From Thermoanaerobacterales bacterium UBA4880 (lineage in GTDB: Bacteria > Bacillota > Thermoanaerobacteria > Thermoanaerobacterales > UBA4877): a stretch of 64,000 bases of DNA. Where the stretch lies: the NCBI GenBank assembly GCA_002399285.1, contig DHDI01000002.1, positions 3,728-67,727 on the forward strand, written 5' to 3'. Under the pieces are notes generated by a model that did not search any database, was not told where the DNA came from, and saw nothing but the letters and a program-made list of their open reading frames with translations. Positions 16,788-25,770 of this stretch are shown one piece after another. How positions within the stretch are numbered: position 1 is the stretch's first letter; every line of letters starts with the position of its first letter. The position numbers and the translations under genes were made by a program.

Positions 16788-18640
16788 GACCTCGCCTCCG
16801 TTATCATCTCGCCCAGCGGCGTCCTCTCCCTTTTGGCCCGGCCGCTTGCCACCAGGTCATCGACCGCCTGCAGTATGTCCTCCCTTGTAAAGACCATGCC
16901 GGTCTCTTCCTTGGCCGCTTCCATGACCGATTTCAGGTTGCCCAGATATACCGGTGTCTCCTTCAGGATCACCTGCTTTAGCCGGCTGTCCTCCGTCTCG
17001 TAGTCCCTCTCCAGCTCCTCGAAGGGATTTACCGCATGGGGGCTTACCGTCTTGGCCGCCCTTATCCTCACCGCCGTCGTACGGCCGGTGACGGCCGAGG
17101 AGATAAAGGCGCTGCCCGAGGCCATATAGGGAAGCCGGTTCGCCTCGTCGGGGCTGATATCCGTCTCCTCCTTTATGGTGGCTATATCCACCGATCTTAC
17201 CGTCCTGAATATGATCTTGGTGTTCAGCTGGGCGGTCACCGTATCGTCCAGCAGGGCCGGACGCTGTGTGGCCAGGATGAGGAATACCCCGTACTTCCTT
17301 CCCTCCTGCGCTATCTCCCTTATCACGTCCTTTGCGGGAGACTGGGAAGCGCGCGGCGCGAAGTTATGGGCCTCGTCGGTCGCCACCACGAAGGGAGGGA
17401 ATTTCTCCGCCTTTTCACCTGAGAATTCGCTGTCCCTGTACTTCCTCCGCCTGCCGTAGAGGTTCTTTATGAGATAGGAGGCAAATACGGTAAGCACCCA
17501 CAGGGATGAGCCCCTTACCACGCATGTCTTTCTGCTGCCTATGGCCTTGAGTATGGGCTGTATATTATATTGGAACATATTCTCCCGCGCCACATTGTTG
17601 AGTCTCCAGAGTATGGCCTTGACCGTCCCGGAATAGGGCACGGCGTTGCCGTAAGCGTCGATGAGCCCGAGGTATCCGGCAAGCTTGGCGCGGTCCTCCG
17701 TGTCATCCTTCATGCCGCGGAAGATCCTGTCCCTGCCCATGTCCAGGGCATCGGCCAGGTCTATCAGCCTGTCCCTGAATGTGGTAAAGGTGTCCTTGTT
17801 CTTATAAAGGGTCCTCGCGGCGTTCTCCATGGACTCAGAAATGCTGCCTCCCGAAGCCCTGAGGATGTTCACCAGATCCTCCTGCGTAAGCTCGGTAAAG
17901 TCTATTCCCACATCCTTGCCCGCCGTGAATATCTCATAGCAGCCGCCGAAGTCTTCCGCAAAGCCGTCCGGTATCCCATCCATGGCATTGCCGAACTCCA
18001 TCTCAAAGTGCGGGTCGAACACCACTGTAGGTATCTTCTTCTTCATAAGCTCCTCCAGTATCACCCTGAGGCCAAAGGACTTGCCCGATCCCGACCCGCC
18101 GAATATGCCGATATGCGGATACTCGCTCATGGCCTTGTAGTCGAATATGAAGGGAACTCCGCTCTGCGGCAGTATGCCTCTGTCCCTCTCATAGAGGTAT
18201 GCGATATTTTCCAGCTCTTCCGGCATACCCTTGGAGACCTCTTCCGTCCCCATGATGGCGCCCAGGGTAAGGCCCTCGGAAGGACCCCGTTTTACCAACA
18301 GCTCCCTTATCTCCGCGAATTCCGGCAGCCTTACGCTGCTTCCTACCTCCGCCGGGGAGGTCAGCATGTCCAGTATCCTGACCTTGGCTAAGTGGGTGGA
18401 TTCGTCCTCTATGGAAAAACCCACCTGCTTCATAAACTCTAAGGTATCCCTGTCCACAAACCCGTTTTTCTCCCCAGCCATGGGTATGTATCTGTTGAAG
18501 GAGGCGGTCGCCACCACCTCGCCCTTTATATCCCCGTGCTTGCCGCCCTGTATGATAAGCAGCTCGTTTATGTTGAACCTCCTGTCTTTGGAAGCCACAT
18601 ATACAAACTGTTCCGTCGTCGAACCCACTAACTGCATCAA
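16784..18640 (-). CDS. herA: HerA-like hexameric DNA translocase/helicase
   Basis: 618 residues. An N-terminal beta domain (HAS-barrel region) precedes the FtsK/HerA-type ATPase: Walker A GIFGGSGSGKSFGL near residue 177, Walker B FVVATDEAHNF near 415, then a sensor region with ILATQRPALLDDTV. HerA proteins pump DNA and assemble with the NurA nuclease. It overlaps nurA and the Mre11-like gene by 4 bp each, an arrangement known from archaea and found in some bacteria. The C-terminal tail (EELERDYETEDSRLKQVI) is helical. Confidence 0.92.
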   Translation of the reverse strand: MMQLVGSTTEQFVYVASKDRRFNINELLIIQGGKHGDIKGEVVATASFNRYIPMAGEKNGFVDRDTLEFMKQVGFSIEDESTHLAKVRILDMLTSPAEVGSSVRLPEFAEIRELLVKRGPSEGLTLGAIMGTEEVSKGMPEELENIAYLYERDRGILPQSGVPFIFDYKAMSEYPHIGIFGGSGSGKSFGLRVILEELMKKKIPTVVFDPHFEMEFGNAMDGIPDGFAEDFGGCYEIFTAGKDVGIDFTELTQEDLVNILRASGGSISESMENAARTLYKNKDTFTTFRDRLIDLADALDMGRDRIFRGMKDDTEDRAKLAGYLGLIDAYGNAVPYSGTVKAILWRLNNVARENMFQYNIQPILKAIGSRKTCVVRGSSLWVLTVFASYLIKNLYGRRRKYRDSEFSGEKAEKFPPFVVATDEAHNFAPRASQSPAKDVIREIAQEGRKYGVFLILATQRPALLDDTVTAQLNTKIIFRTVRSVDIATIKEETDISPDEANRLPYMASGSAFISSAVTGRTTAVRIRAAKTVSPHAVNPFEELERDYETEDSRLKQVILKETPVYLGNLKSVMEAAKEETGMVFTREDILQAVDDLVASGRAKRERTPLGEMITEARS

Positions 18641-19581
18641 AACGCAAACCTCCTGTCCCTCTGGGGCCGGAAAAGCCCCTCCTTTATATCCCTGTCCAGA
18701 AAGGAATCCACCATGGCCTCCACCTCCCCGGACCTTATCTTGGCCTCGCCGTCCACTATGTCCAATATCAGCGGTATACCGCGGCTGGACGGCGGAGTCA
18801 GCGACATCAGGAAACTTACGGCATCACCGGCCGTGCCGCCGTCCTCCTCAAAAAAATCGTATGCCACGGGATTGGGGTGCAGAGACGGCCGGGCAAAGAC
18901 CGTATACAGCCCCTTCTTGAACTGCGCCTCATCTCTCACCCGGAGCACCTCATAGGGCTGCAGGATGCCGAACAGCAGCTCCCTGTCATCCTCCACGGGA
19001 AAACCGAGGCCGTCCCGCAGTCTTCTCGCCATATCAAAGGTACCTATCTCCTCTATGACGCCCACGCTGACTATGCCCTTCTCTCTGCAAAGCCGCCTGT
19101 ATTCCCCGAATATATCTCCAGCCTTGTCCATATACCTCAAAAAGCCGCCGTCGAAGATCACCAGCGACGGAGAGAACCGCTTTACGCCCTCCATGGCCGC
19201 CCTTACCTCCATCTCAGCCATCCTTCCGTCCCTTATATCCTTCATTATATCCTCGTTGTCCTCATCGCCGTAGCTTTGCATATCCAGAATGGGCGTGTAG
19301 ATGTCGTTTAAAGTGATGCGCTCATTGCCGCAGGAATAAATAGCTAATGATCTGAAAAAGTTGATTATATAGGGAAATGATGACCCATAAGAATTGAATG
19401 AACCGTCCACTGCAAGAACGCTGCGTATCCAGTCCGGCTTGCGCCCGCGTTCCGCCATTATGATGCTTCCCAGCTTATCCTCTATGGCAGCCCTCATCAC
19501 ATCACGGGAAGCGCCCGCGTCCCTCTTCTCCCGCAGCACGCCGTTTACCTTTTTGAGGCTCTCTCTGAGGTCGTTCTCCAT
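18637..19581 (-). CDS. nurA: NurA-domain nuclease
   Basis: 314 residues with the NurA signature IRSVLAVDGSFNSYGSSFPY near residue 47-66, whose Asp is a catalytic metal ligand. Further acidic blocks follow (LVIFDGGFLRYMD, near 155) and a C-terminal PVAYDFFEED region. NurA is a 5'-3' nuclease acting with HerA in resection of double-strand breaks. It is the first gene of a six-gene operon with overlapping or adjoining reading frames. A TATAAT at 19623-19618 upstream may be the -10 box, but no convincing -35 is seen. Confidence 0.88.
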   Translation of the reverse strand: MENDLRESLKKVNGVLREKRDAGASRDVMRAAIEDKLGSIIMAERGRKPDWIRSVLAVDGSFNSYGSSFPYIINFFRSLAIYSCGNERITLNDIYTPILDMQSYGDEDNEDIMKDIRDGRMAEMEVRAAMEGVKRFSPSLVIFDGGFLRYMDKAGDIFGEYRRLCREKGIVSVGVIEEIGTFDMARRLRDGLGFPVEDDRELLFGILQPYEVLRVRDEAQFKKGLYTVFARPSLHPNPVAYDFFEEDGGTAGDAVSFLMSLTPPSSRGIPLILDIVDGEAKIRSGEVEAMVDSFLDRDIKEGLFRPQRDRRFAF

Positions 19582-19706
19582 AAATCATCACACCTCACAA
19601 AATGTATTCTAATACAGATTATATCAATAGATACTTTCATATAAAGAAAAAGCTAAAAATATTGTATTTTTCAGCCTAAGGGTTTAATTTTTATTTTTTG
19701 TTTTGG

Positions 19707-19712
19707 TATAAT
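19707..19712 (+). promoter_or_regulatory. -10 box of the orphan antitoxin RNA
   Basis: A perfect TATAAT on the plus strand, with transcription expected to begin near 19719. The -35 region is weak. Confidence 0.55.
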
Positions 19713-19718
19713 ATAAGT

Positions 19719-19803
19719 TAAAGGTGGCAACCGTACCGCATAAGTGCGGCTGCCGCAAGGTAATTAAATTATATGATCACCCTGTGCCGGCAGGGTGATT
19801 TTT
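19719..19803 (+). ncRNA. orphan type I antitoxin-like small RNA
   Basis: A roughly 85-nt transcript is predicted between a TATAAT box and a strong terminator, with no reading frame. Its 5' half folds as a nested hairpin: GTGGC/GCCGC outside and CCGCA/TGCGG with a TAAG loop inside. The opposite strand at its 3' side (19815 down to 19798) matches 18 of 18 bases just downstream of the toxin-like frame at 29245-29262, and CACCCTG follows in both. It is therefore the antisense RNA of a type I toxin-antitoxin locus whose toxin frame has been lost here. Ends are inferred, not measured. Confidence 0.6.
19776..19803 (+). terminator. terminator of the orphan antitoxin RNA
   Basis: ATCACCCTG (19776-19784) pairs perfectly with CAGGGTGAT (19791-19799) over a 6-nt loop and is followed by TTTT. 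Confidence 0.85.
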
Positions 19804-19860
19804 CACTTTTTATCGCACCACACCCTGCCTACGATTGCAATTTACATTATATCATAAATA
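19798..19860 (-). pseudogene. toxin-deleted remnant of the type I locus
   Basis: On the minus strand this keeps the toxin promoter box (TATGATATAAT, as at 29077-29087), the sequence GGTGCGATA that precedes the toxin ATG at 29155, and then directly AAAAGTGAAAAAT, which at the other locus follows the toxin frame. The whole toxin frame is missing between the two CGATA sequences. Confidence 0.6.
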
Positions 19861-19901
19861 TAGTAGCAAATATTCCGGATCATATACAAACCGGCCTAAA
19901 A

Positions 19902-21275
19902 TTATTTCTCTTTATTCTTAAGCATCTGGATCGCCGTCTCCAGAACTACGTCCTTGGGCTGGGGATGAGCCAGTTTGTCCATGGCGTCCGCCATATTGAG
20001 ATATGTATAGCCGTCGAACACCCCCGTCTGCGAAAGACCGTGCCTCTTCTGAAACTGCTTCAAAGCCGTCTCCGTATCCCTGCCGAACGTCCCGTCGGGT
20101 TCATATGCAGTGTACCCCAAGAGTTTGAGCCTCTGCTGTACGGCGAATACCTGCAGATTTGCGCTGTCTCTCTTGACCGCCGTGTTCCTGAGCGGCGCGA
20201 GATTGGAAAGATCGGGAACGGCAGGCGTATCGTTGGCGAGCTTAATGTCCGGGATAATGCCTATGCCGTCTATAAACCGCCCGTTGGGAGTGGCATACTT
20301 GGCCACAGTCAGCTTAAAACCGCTGCCGTCCTCTAACGGCACCAGCGTCTGAACGGAACCCTTCCCATAGGACTGGCTGCCGATAATTATACCCGCCCCC
20401 GTGTCTTGTATCGCTCCGGCCAGTATTTCCGCTGCACTGGCTGTGTTTTCGTCTATCAGGACGGCCAAATTGAACTCCGGCTTTTCCAGGTTGGAATTAT
20501 ATATATCGGGCGGGGAGTTTTTATACTGTATCTTCACGATAGGTCCCTTGGGCACAAAGTGCTGGGCGACCTCGATGGTTTCGGGTATAAGTCCGCCGGG
20601 ATTGCCCCTCAGGTCCAATACGAGGGACTTTATACCGTTTTGCCGCATGAAGTCCAGAACGGGCTCAAGGTTTTCCTCGGTGTACTCCGTAAACTGGATT
20701 ATCCTTATGTAGCCGATGCCGTCTTTGACACTGTATCTGATGGGGTTTAGCCTTATCTCGCCCCTTATCACGTCGACGAGAGACACTTCATCAGTACCGC
20801 CGCGCATTATGCCTATCCTCACCGTGGTGCCCTTGTCGCCTCTGAGAAGAGCGGACACCTTGTCCCCGGCCAGGCCGCCTATATCGGTGCCGTCCACGGA
20901 TATTATCCTGTCCCCCGCTTTGATGCCTGCGACGTCCGCCGGCCCGCCTTTAAGCACTGCGGACACCTCCTTATACCCGCCGCTGTCGGACACGCTGATC
21001 CCCACGCCGTCATATCCTCCGCTGGTCTGCTCCTCAAACTCCTTGATCTCCTCGGGAGTAAAATACTCGCTGTACGGGTCCACGGCCTGAAACATACCCT
21101 TGAGAGCGCCCTTTACCAACTGATCCTCCGTCACGTTCCTGACGGTGGACGACATGATGAACTGCAGCACGTAGTCCAGCATATCGGCATGGTAGTCCGT
21201 TTCTGCAAAGGCGCAGACAGGCATGACGAGCATGGCAATAAGTATAGTTAAAGCTATAATTTTTTTATATTTCAA
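19902..21275 (-). CDS. C-terminal processing peptidase (S41) with PDZ and peptidoglycan-binding domains
   Basis: 457 residues from a TTG preceded by GGGGGAAGACCCA. A signal peptide (IALTILIAMLVMPVCAF) is followed by a PDZ domain (GVGISVSDSGGYKEVSAVLK) and the S41 core. The core has LVLDLRGNPGGL, the nucleophile Ser in ENTASAAEIL and the base Lys in SYGKGSVQ. A peptidoglycan-binding domain closes the protein (LQVFAVQQRLKLLGYTAY). CtpA-type proteases act outside the membrane; relatives in Clostridia include sporulation proteases. It stands alone, with the 171-bp repeat upstream. Confidence 0.92.
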   Translation of the reverse strand: MKYKKIIALTILIAMLVMPVCAFAETDYHADMLDYVLQFIMSSTVRNVTEDQLVKGALKGMFQAVDPYSEYFTPEEIKEFEEQTSGGYDGVGISVSDSGGYKEVSAVLKGGPADVAGIKAGDRIISVDGTDIGGLAGDKVSALLRGDKGTTVRIGIMRGGTDEVSLVDVIRGEIRLNPIRYSVKDGIGYIRIIQFTEYTEENLEPVLDFMRQNGIKSLVLDLRGNPGGLIPETIEVAQHFVPKGPIVKIQYKNSPPDIYNSNLEKPEFNLAVLIDENTASAAEILAGAIQDTGAGIIIGSQSYGKGSVQTLVPLEDGSGFKLTVAKYATPNGRFIDGIGIIPDIKLANDTPAVPDLSNLAPLRNTAVKRDSANLQVFAVQQRLKLLGYTAYEPDGTFGRDTETALKQFQKRHGLSQTGVFDGYTYLNMADAMDKLAHPQPKDVVLETAIQMLKNKEK

Positions 21276-21366
21276 TGGGTCTTCCCCCTTGCACGTACTT
21301 TTTTCTTCATTATATCATCAAACACATCCATTTGGTATATATATTATGACATAAAAATAACCGGCT

Positions 21367-21533
21367 CAGACCGTGCCGAACCCGCCCAATCGCAAAATTG
21401 TACAGCTATTTAGCTTGCACGATTTGCCACGGTCTGCCGATTTATCTACAACCTGACGTATGTTTAGCATTTTGCAGGTTTACTTCTTTGCGCTGTATTG
21501 CTTGCCGTGGTCTGCCGGTTTGTCTGCAGCCTT
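21367..21533 (+). mobile_element. 171-bp element family, copy 2 (rearranged)
   Basis: It begins CAGACCGTGCC and contains GCACGATTTGCCACGGTCTG followed by the family's right end near 21455. A second degenerate right half follows, ending near GGTTTGTCTGCAG. It is thus an internally deleted copy joined to a partial one. It fills most of the space between the MBL-fold gene stop and the region upstream of the S41 protease. Confidence 0.6.
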
Positions 21534-21558
21534 AACCGGGACCCGCTGTTTGTTATAA

Positions 21559-22209
21559 CTATCTATTGTAGAAATCCAATACATACAGCTTTGTAGTCTG
21601 CGGAAGACTGCCCGCCGTGACCTCCAGCTCGTCGCTTGAGAGTTTCTCTCCCTCCCCGTAAGCCTTTATGAATTGATCCACCGGCTTTATGGGCAGATCG
21701 CCTGAGGTGGTCTCCACGGCGTAATGCATCGGGATCAGGATCTTTGGGCCGATCCTGCGTACCTCTTCGGCTATCTGCTCCGGCTCCAGGGTAAAAAATC
21801 CGCCCGCCGGGACGAACAGAACGTCGACCCCTGCTATCTTCTCTAAGACGTCGTCCCTCAGCCGTTCTCCCAGGTCGCCGAGATGGCAGAGCCTCACGCC
21901 GTCCACGTTATCTATGTCGAATATGATGCTTTTGCCCCTCTGACTGCCGCCTTTGCTGTCATGATTTACCTCATATCCGTTTATCTTCACGCCTTTCACG
22001 TTATGTTCGCCGGGAATGTCCACAACGGCCGCTCCCGGCCTTACCGCCTTAAGATAGTTGTGGTCGGAGTGCTGATGCGATACCGTGACTATGTCGGCCT
22101 TTAACTGCGGAAGATCATAGCCGACCGACGGATCGTAGGGATCGGTCACGATCGTGATGCCTTCCCCCTTGAACATGAAGCAAGAGTGTCCGTAATACTT
22201 GATTTTCAT
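21559..22209 (-). CDS. metallo-beta-lactamase-fold hydrolase (UPF0173 type)
   Basis: 216 residues, opening MKIKYYGHSCFMFKGEG. The metal site is VTVSHQHSDHNYL (HxHxDH), with LCHLGDLGE, FVPAGGFFTLEP and LIPMHYA as further conserved blocks. This is the UPF0173 group, small cytoplasmic Zn-dependent hydrolases of unknown substrate. It lies 29 bp after the ABC permease gene on the same strand and may be co-transcribed with the exporter, but no functional tie is evident. Confidence 0.87.
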   Translation of the reverse strand: MKIKYYGHSCFMFKGEGITIVTDPYDPSVGYDLPQLKADIVTVSHQHSDHNYLKAVRPGAAVVDIPGEHNVKGVKINGYEVNHDSKGGSQRGKSIIFDIDNVDGVRLCHLGDLGERLRDDVLEKIAGVDVLFVPAGGFFTLEPEQIAEEVRRIGPKILIPMHYAVETTSGDLPIKPVDQFIKAYGEGEKLSSDELEVTAGSLPQTTKLYVLDFYNR

Positions 22210-22238
22210 AGTACAACGCCTCCATCCATATTATACCG

Positions 22239-23402
22239 CTACTCATAATGCAGCGCATCTATGGGGTTTAACTTGGCCGCCCTGTTGGCGGGATATATGC
22301 CGAACACTATGCCCACCAGCAGCGCAAATCCGAATGATATCCCCACCGTCAAAGGTGTGGTCTTGGTGGGAAAATTCGCAACGGATGAGAGTATCTTTGA
22401 CAGGGCAAACCCGACGCCTATGCCTATCACCCCTCCCAGCCCGGAGAGCACGGAGGACTCTATGAGAAACTGGGTCAGTATATCCTTCTTCTTAGCGCCT
22501 ATGGCCTTCCTTATGCCTATCTCTCTCGTTCGCTCGGTAACGGTGACCAGCATTATATTCATAATGCCTATGCCGCCCACCAGCAGGGATATGCCGGCTA
22601 TGCCGCCCAGCATCATGGTCATGACGGACGTCGACTGACGCACCGTATCCAAGAGTTCGGTCTGGTCAAATACATTGAATGAGTCCTCATCACCGGTGAT
22701 GTGCTTTAGCTCGGCCTCCAAGAGCGCCTTGGCAGACTCGACGGAGCCCTCCGACGAGGCCTGTACAGTGATGGATCGTATGGCGCCTGTCCTAAACAAC
22801 CTCTGCGCCGTGGTTATGGGGACTATCACCATATCGTCCTGCGACCCCATCATGCTGCTGCCCTTTGATGCCAGCAGGCCTATGATGGTAAAGTTATTGC
22901 CCTCCAGCTTTATGGTCTCGCCGACCGGATTGAGCATGCCCAGCTCCTTGGCCGTCTCCGTACCCAAAACGGCGACCCTCGCCCTGCTGTCCAGATCAGC
23001 CTCAGTAATAGACCTTCCCGACTGCATTTCCCTGTCGTTTATAGTGAAATAATCGGGATTTGTTCCCGTTATGCCGGTACTATAGGTCTTGGCCATAAAT
23101 TTTACCGTCATGCCGGTATTCACGGTAGGCGCGATAGCCGATATATACGGATTCTTGAGATTCATGGCCTCCTGATAGGTAAAATCAGATTTTGTTCCCC
23201 TGCCCATCAGATTTACGTTCAGTATATTGGAGCCCATGCCTTCCAGCTGGCTGGTCACCTGCGACGTGGCCCCCGAGGCAAAGGAGACCAAGGCGATCAC
23301 CGAGGATACGCCTATTATTATGCCCAGCATAGTTAGAAAAGAACGCATTTTGTTGTCTATTATTCCTCTCAATGCCAGCTTGATCAGCTGCAGCAGATTC
23401 AT
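22239..23402 (-). CDS. MacB/FtsX-type ABC exporter permease
   Basis: 387 residues with the four-helix MacB layout. TM1 comes after [19 protein letters not shown], then a large extracytoplasmic MacB-PCD domain. Three C-terminal helices follow ([20 protein letters not shown] with the family's [12 protein letters not shown] segment). It overlaps the ATPase gene by 4 bp. Together with the ATPase and the adaptor upstream it forms a mechanotransmission-type exporter for peptides, lipopeptides or antibiotics. Confidence 0.92.
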   Translation of the reverse strand: MNLLQLIKLALRGIIDNKMRSFLTMLGIIIGVSSVIALVSFASGATSQVTSQLEGMGSNILNVNLMGRGTKSDFTYQEAMNLKNPYISAIAPTVNTGMTVKFMAKTYSTGITGTNPDYFTINDREMQSGRSITEADLDSRARVAVLGTETAKELGMLNPVGETIKLEGNNFTIIGLLASKGSSMMGSQDDMVIVPITTAQRLFRTGAIRSITVQASSEGSVESAKALLEAELKHITGDEDSFNVFDQTELLDTVRQSTSVMTMMLGGIAGISLLVGGIGIMNIMLVTVTERTREIGIRKAIGAKKKDILTQFLIESSVLSGLGGVIGIGVGFALSKILSSVANFPTKTTPLTVGISFGFALLVGIVFGIYPANRAAKLNPIDALHYE

Positions 23403-24091
23403 GCGACCACCTCGTCCCTTAATATCTTGCCGTCCAGAATATGCACTATCCTCTTTGCCTCATTGGCTATGCTCATGTCATGGGTTATGAGGATTACCGT
23501 CCTTCCCGCTTCGTTGAATTCCTTCAGCATATCCATTATCTCATGGGCAGAGTGGCTGTCTAAGTTGCCCGTTGGCTCATCGGCCAGGATTATATTGGGC
23601 TGTCCCACTATGGCTCTGGCTATGGCAACCCTCTGCTGCTGTCCGCCCGACATCTCTATGGGCTTGTGATTTATCCTGTCGGCCAGGCCGACCCTTTCCA
23701 GCGCCTCTGCGCACCTTTTCCTGCGCTCGCTCGCCGGCATGCCCCTGTATATCAGCGGCAGCTCCACATTCTCCGCGGCGGTCATCCGCGGCAGCAGATT
23801 GAATTCCTGAAACACGAAGCCTATCTCCCTGTTCCTGATCTCCGCAAGTTTATCCTGCTTTAGCTTGGAGATCTCGCCGCCGTTCAGCATATAGGTCCCC
23901 GATGTAGGCGTGTCGAGGCAGCCGAGCAGATGCATGAACGTGGACTTGCCTGAGCCGGAGGGCCCGGTTATGGCGACGAACTCTCCTTCGGCTATGTCGA
24001 TGCTGACGCCGTCTAAGGCCCTCACCTCCACCTTACCCATGCGGTATATCTTGCTCATATCCTCAATGTGTATCATGGTATCGCCCCTCAT
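23399..24091 (-). CDS. MacB/LolD-type ABC transporter ATPase
   Basis: 230 residues with Walker [13 protein letters not shown]-loop VFQEFNLLP, signature [15 protein letters not shown], Walker [13 protein letters not shown] and H-loop ILITHDMS. All key residues are intact. The start overlaps the adaptor stop and the stop overlaps the permease start by 4 bp each, so subunits are made in fixed ratio. Confidence 0.95.
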   Translation of the reverse strand: MRGDTMIHIEDMSKIYRMGKVEVRALDGVSIDIAEGEFVAITGPSGSGKSTFMHLLGCLDTPTSGTYMLNGGEISKLKQDKLAEIRNREIGFVFQEFNLLPRMTAAENVELPLIYRGMPASERRKRCAEALERVGLADRINHKPIEMSGGQQQRVAIARAIVGQPNIILADEPTGNLDSHSAHEIMDMLKEFNEAGRTVILITHDMSIANEAKRIVHILDGKILRDEVVA

Positions 24092-25641
24092 CGTCTCGAC
24101 CTGACCTCAGCTTCCCCACCACCGCCGCCGGGACCCATGAACATGCCTCCGCTGTTTCCCGCAGTGACCTCGACCTCGTCGCCCTCTTTAAGACCGGAGG
24201 TCACCTCCGCATAATTTTCGTTGGTAAGCCCCGTCTCCACCTTCACCGGCTTGTCGGAACCGACCTTCGTCACAAAAGCATTGCGTCCTTCGTATTTCAG
24301 CGCCTCTATAGGCACGAGCAGCACATTATCCTTCTTTTCCAGAATAATGTCCGCATTCGCGGTCATACCGGCCTTCAGCTCCGGCGTTTTGTCCAGCGTT
24401 ACCTTTACGTCGAAGGTGGATACGCCGTTCTCCGCCTTGCCCTCGTCGGCTATATCCGCGATCACGCCCTTAAAAGTCTTGCCCTCCACGGCGTCGGAGG
24501 TGATGATCACGCTCTGGCCCGTCTGCAGCTTGCTCACGTCCATCTCGTCCACCGGTATTATGACGTTCATCGAGCTGTAATCCACTATGCGGGCATCCAC
24601 CGTATTGGCATCCAGCGATATGCTGGACAGATCGTCGCCGGCGTTTACGTTCTGCGCGACCAGAGTCCCCGAAATGGGAGCGTAGACATACATATCGCTC
24701 AGTTCCTTCTGCTTGGAGCTTATATCCGAATTGGCCTGATCGATCTTCAGCTTTTGCAGTTCTATCTGTTCATCTATGTTGTCCGAGTGTACGGCCGCTA
24801 TCAGCTGACCCTTTTTGACTATATCGTTCGCCTTCACATACAGCTTTTTCACATCGCCCGATAAAACGGCCTTTACATTATCCACGTCCGCCCTCTCCAA
24901 CGCAGTGGTCGTAAACGCCTGCACGTTTCCCGCCGAGGTAATCACCGAAGCGTTTACGCTTTCGCCGCCCTTCAAGCTGCCCGGATTCTTTATCTGTACC
25001 TCTATATTATATAAAATACCTCCTCCCGTGGTCGGCTGAGGACTTGCATCCACGCCGGTAACGGTCCCGGTAATATTGGCAATATACGACGGCAGAAATA
25101 CGTTGACCTTATCGCCCACTTTTACAGAACCTATCTCCGACTGGGTTATGCCTGCCGTAAATTTAAAATTGCCGTCCGACTCGATGGTGGCTATCAGGCC
25201 CCCCTCGTTTACCGAATCACCCTCCTTGACGTTGACGGCCGTTATCCTGCCGTTTATCGGCGAGGTGACCTTTTCTCCCGCCTTCTGCTTGTTTAAGTCA
25301 TTCATTTCCATATTGAGCTGTTTTAGATTGAGTTCCGACTGCTTAAGGGAAAGGGATACGTTATCATCCGTTATAACATACATAAGGTCCCCCTTGTTCA
25401 GCAGATCACCTTCTTTATAATTAACCTGCGCCAGTTTCCCGCTTCTCTTCAGTCTGATCGTTTCCTCATCGGCCGCCGCCAAAGTGCCGGAGCCGCTTAT
25501 CTTATTCTCTATGGACCCCTTGGTCACCTTGACCGTGGCCGTAGCCGCATTATCGCCCTGCGCGTTTTTTACTCCCGCCGAACATCCCGTCAATGACAAT
25601 ATCAATGTCAACACTAAAATTATGTAAGAGAATTTTTTCAA
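24088..25641 (-). CDS. MacA-like adaptor lipoprotein of the ABC exporter
   Basis: 517 residues. The lipoprotein signal [20 protein letters not shown] is followed by two biotinyl-lipoyl-like half motifs ([20 protein letters not shown] and [19 protein letters not shown]). A second such pair comes further on ([37 protein letters not shown]), so the adaptor has a duplicated barrel-sandwich region and is longer than a usual MacA. The C-terminus is Gly-rich ([12 protein letters not shown]). It is the first gene of the exporter operon. Confidence 0.9.
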   Translation of the reverse strand: MKKFSYIILVLTLILSLTGCSAGVKNAQGDNAATATVKVTKGSIENKISGSGTLAAADEETIRLKRSGKLAQVNYKEGDLLNKGDLMYVITDDNVSLSLKQSELNLKQLNMEMNDLNKQKAGEKVTSPINGRITAVNVKEGDSVNEGGLIATIESDGNFKFTAGITQSEIGSVKVGDKVNVFLPSYIANITGTVTGVDASPQPTTGGGILYNIEVQIKNPGSLKGGESVNASVITSAGNVQAFTTTALERADVDNVKAVLSGDVKKLYVKANDIVKKGQLIAAVHSDNIDEQIELQKLKIDQANSDISSKQKELSDMYVYAPISGTLVAQNVNAGDDLSSISLDANTVDARIVDYSSMNVIIPVDEMDVSKLQTGQSVIITSDAVEGKTFKGVIADIADEGKAENGVSTFDVKVTLDKTPELKAGMTANADIILEKKDNVLLVPIEALKYEGRNAFVTKVGSDKPVKVETGLTNENYAEVTSGLKEGDEVEVTAGNSGGMFMGPGGGGGEAEVRSRR

Positions 25642-25717
25642 TGATCTCCCTCCTCGAATCCATTATAGCAGAAAATAATGGGTATAATTAGTAAATAAAT
25701 TGTTAACTTTTATTAAC

Positions 25718-25746
25718 TGGACTGCCTTTGCCTATTATGCTAAAAT
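25718..25746 (+). promoter_or_regulatory. promoter of the flavoprotein gene
   Basis: TGGACT, 17-nt spacer, TAAAAT preceded by TG at the extended -10 position; 25 bp before the start codon. Divergent from the exporter operon. Confidence 0.5.
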
Positions 25747-25770
25747 GAGTGTACTTTAAGGAGGTCCAAA

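Noticed and set aside
19719..19803. T-box or other known riboswitch, because of GGTGGCAACC
   Set aside because: No long specifier leader, no downstream gene on that strand, and a much better explanation as an antitoxin RNA.
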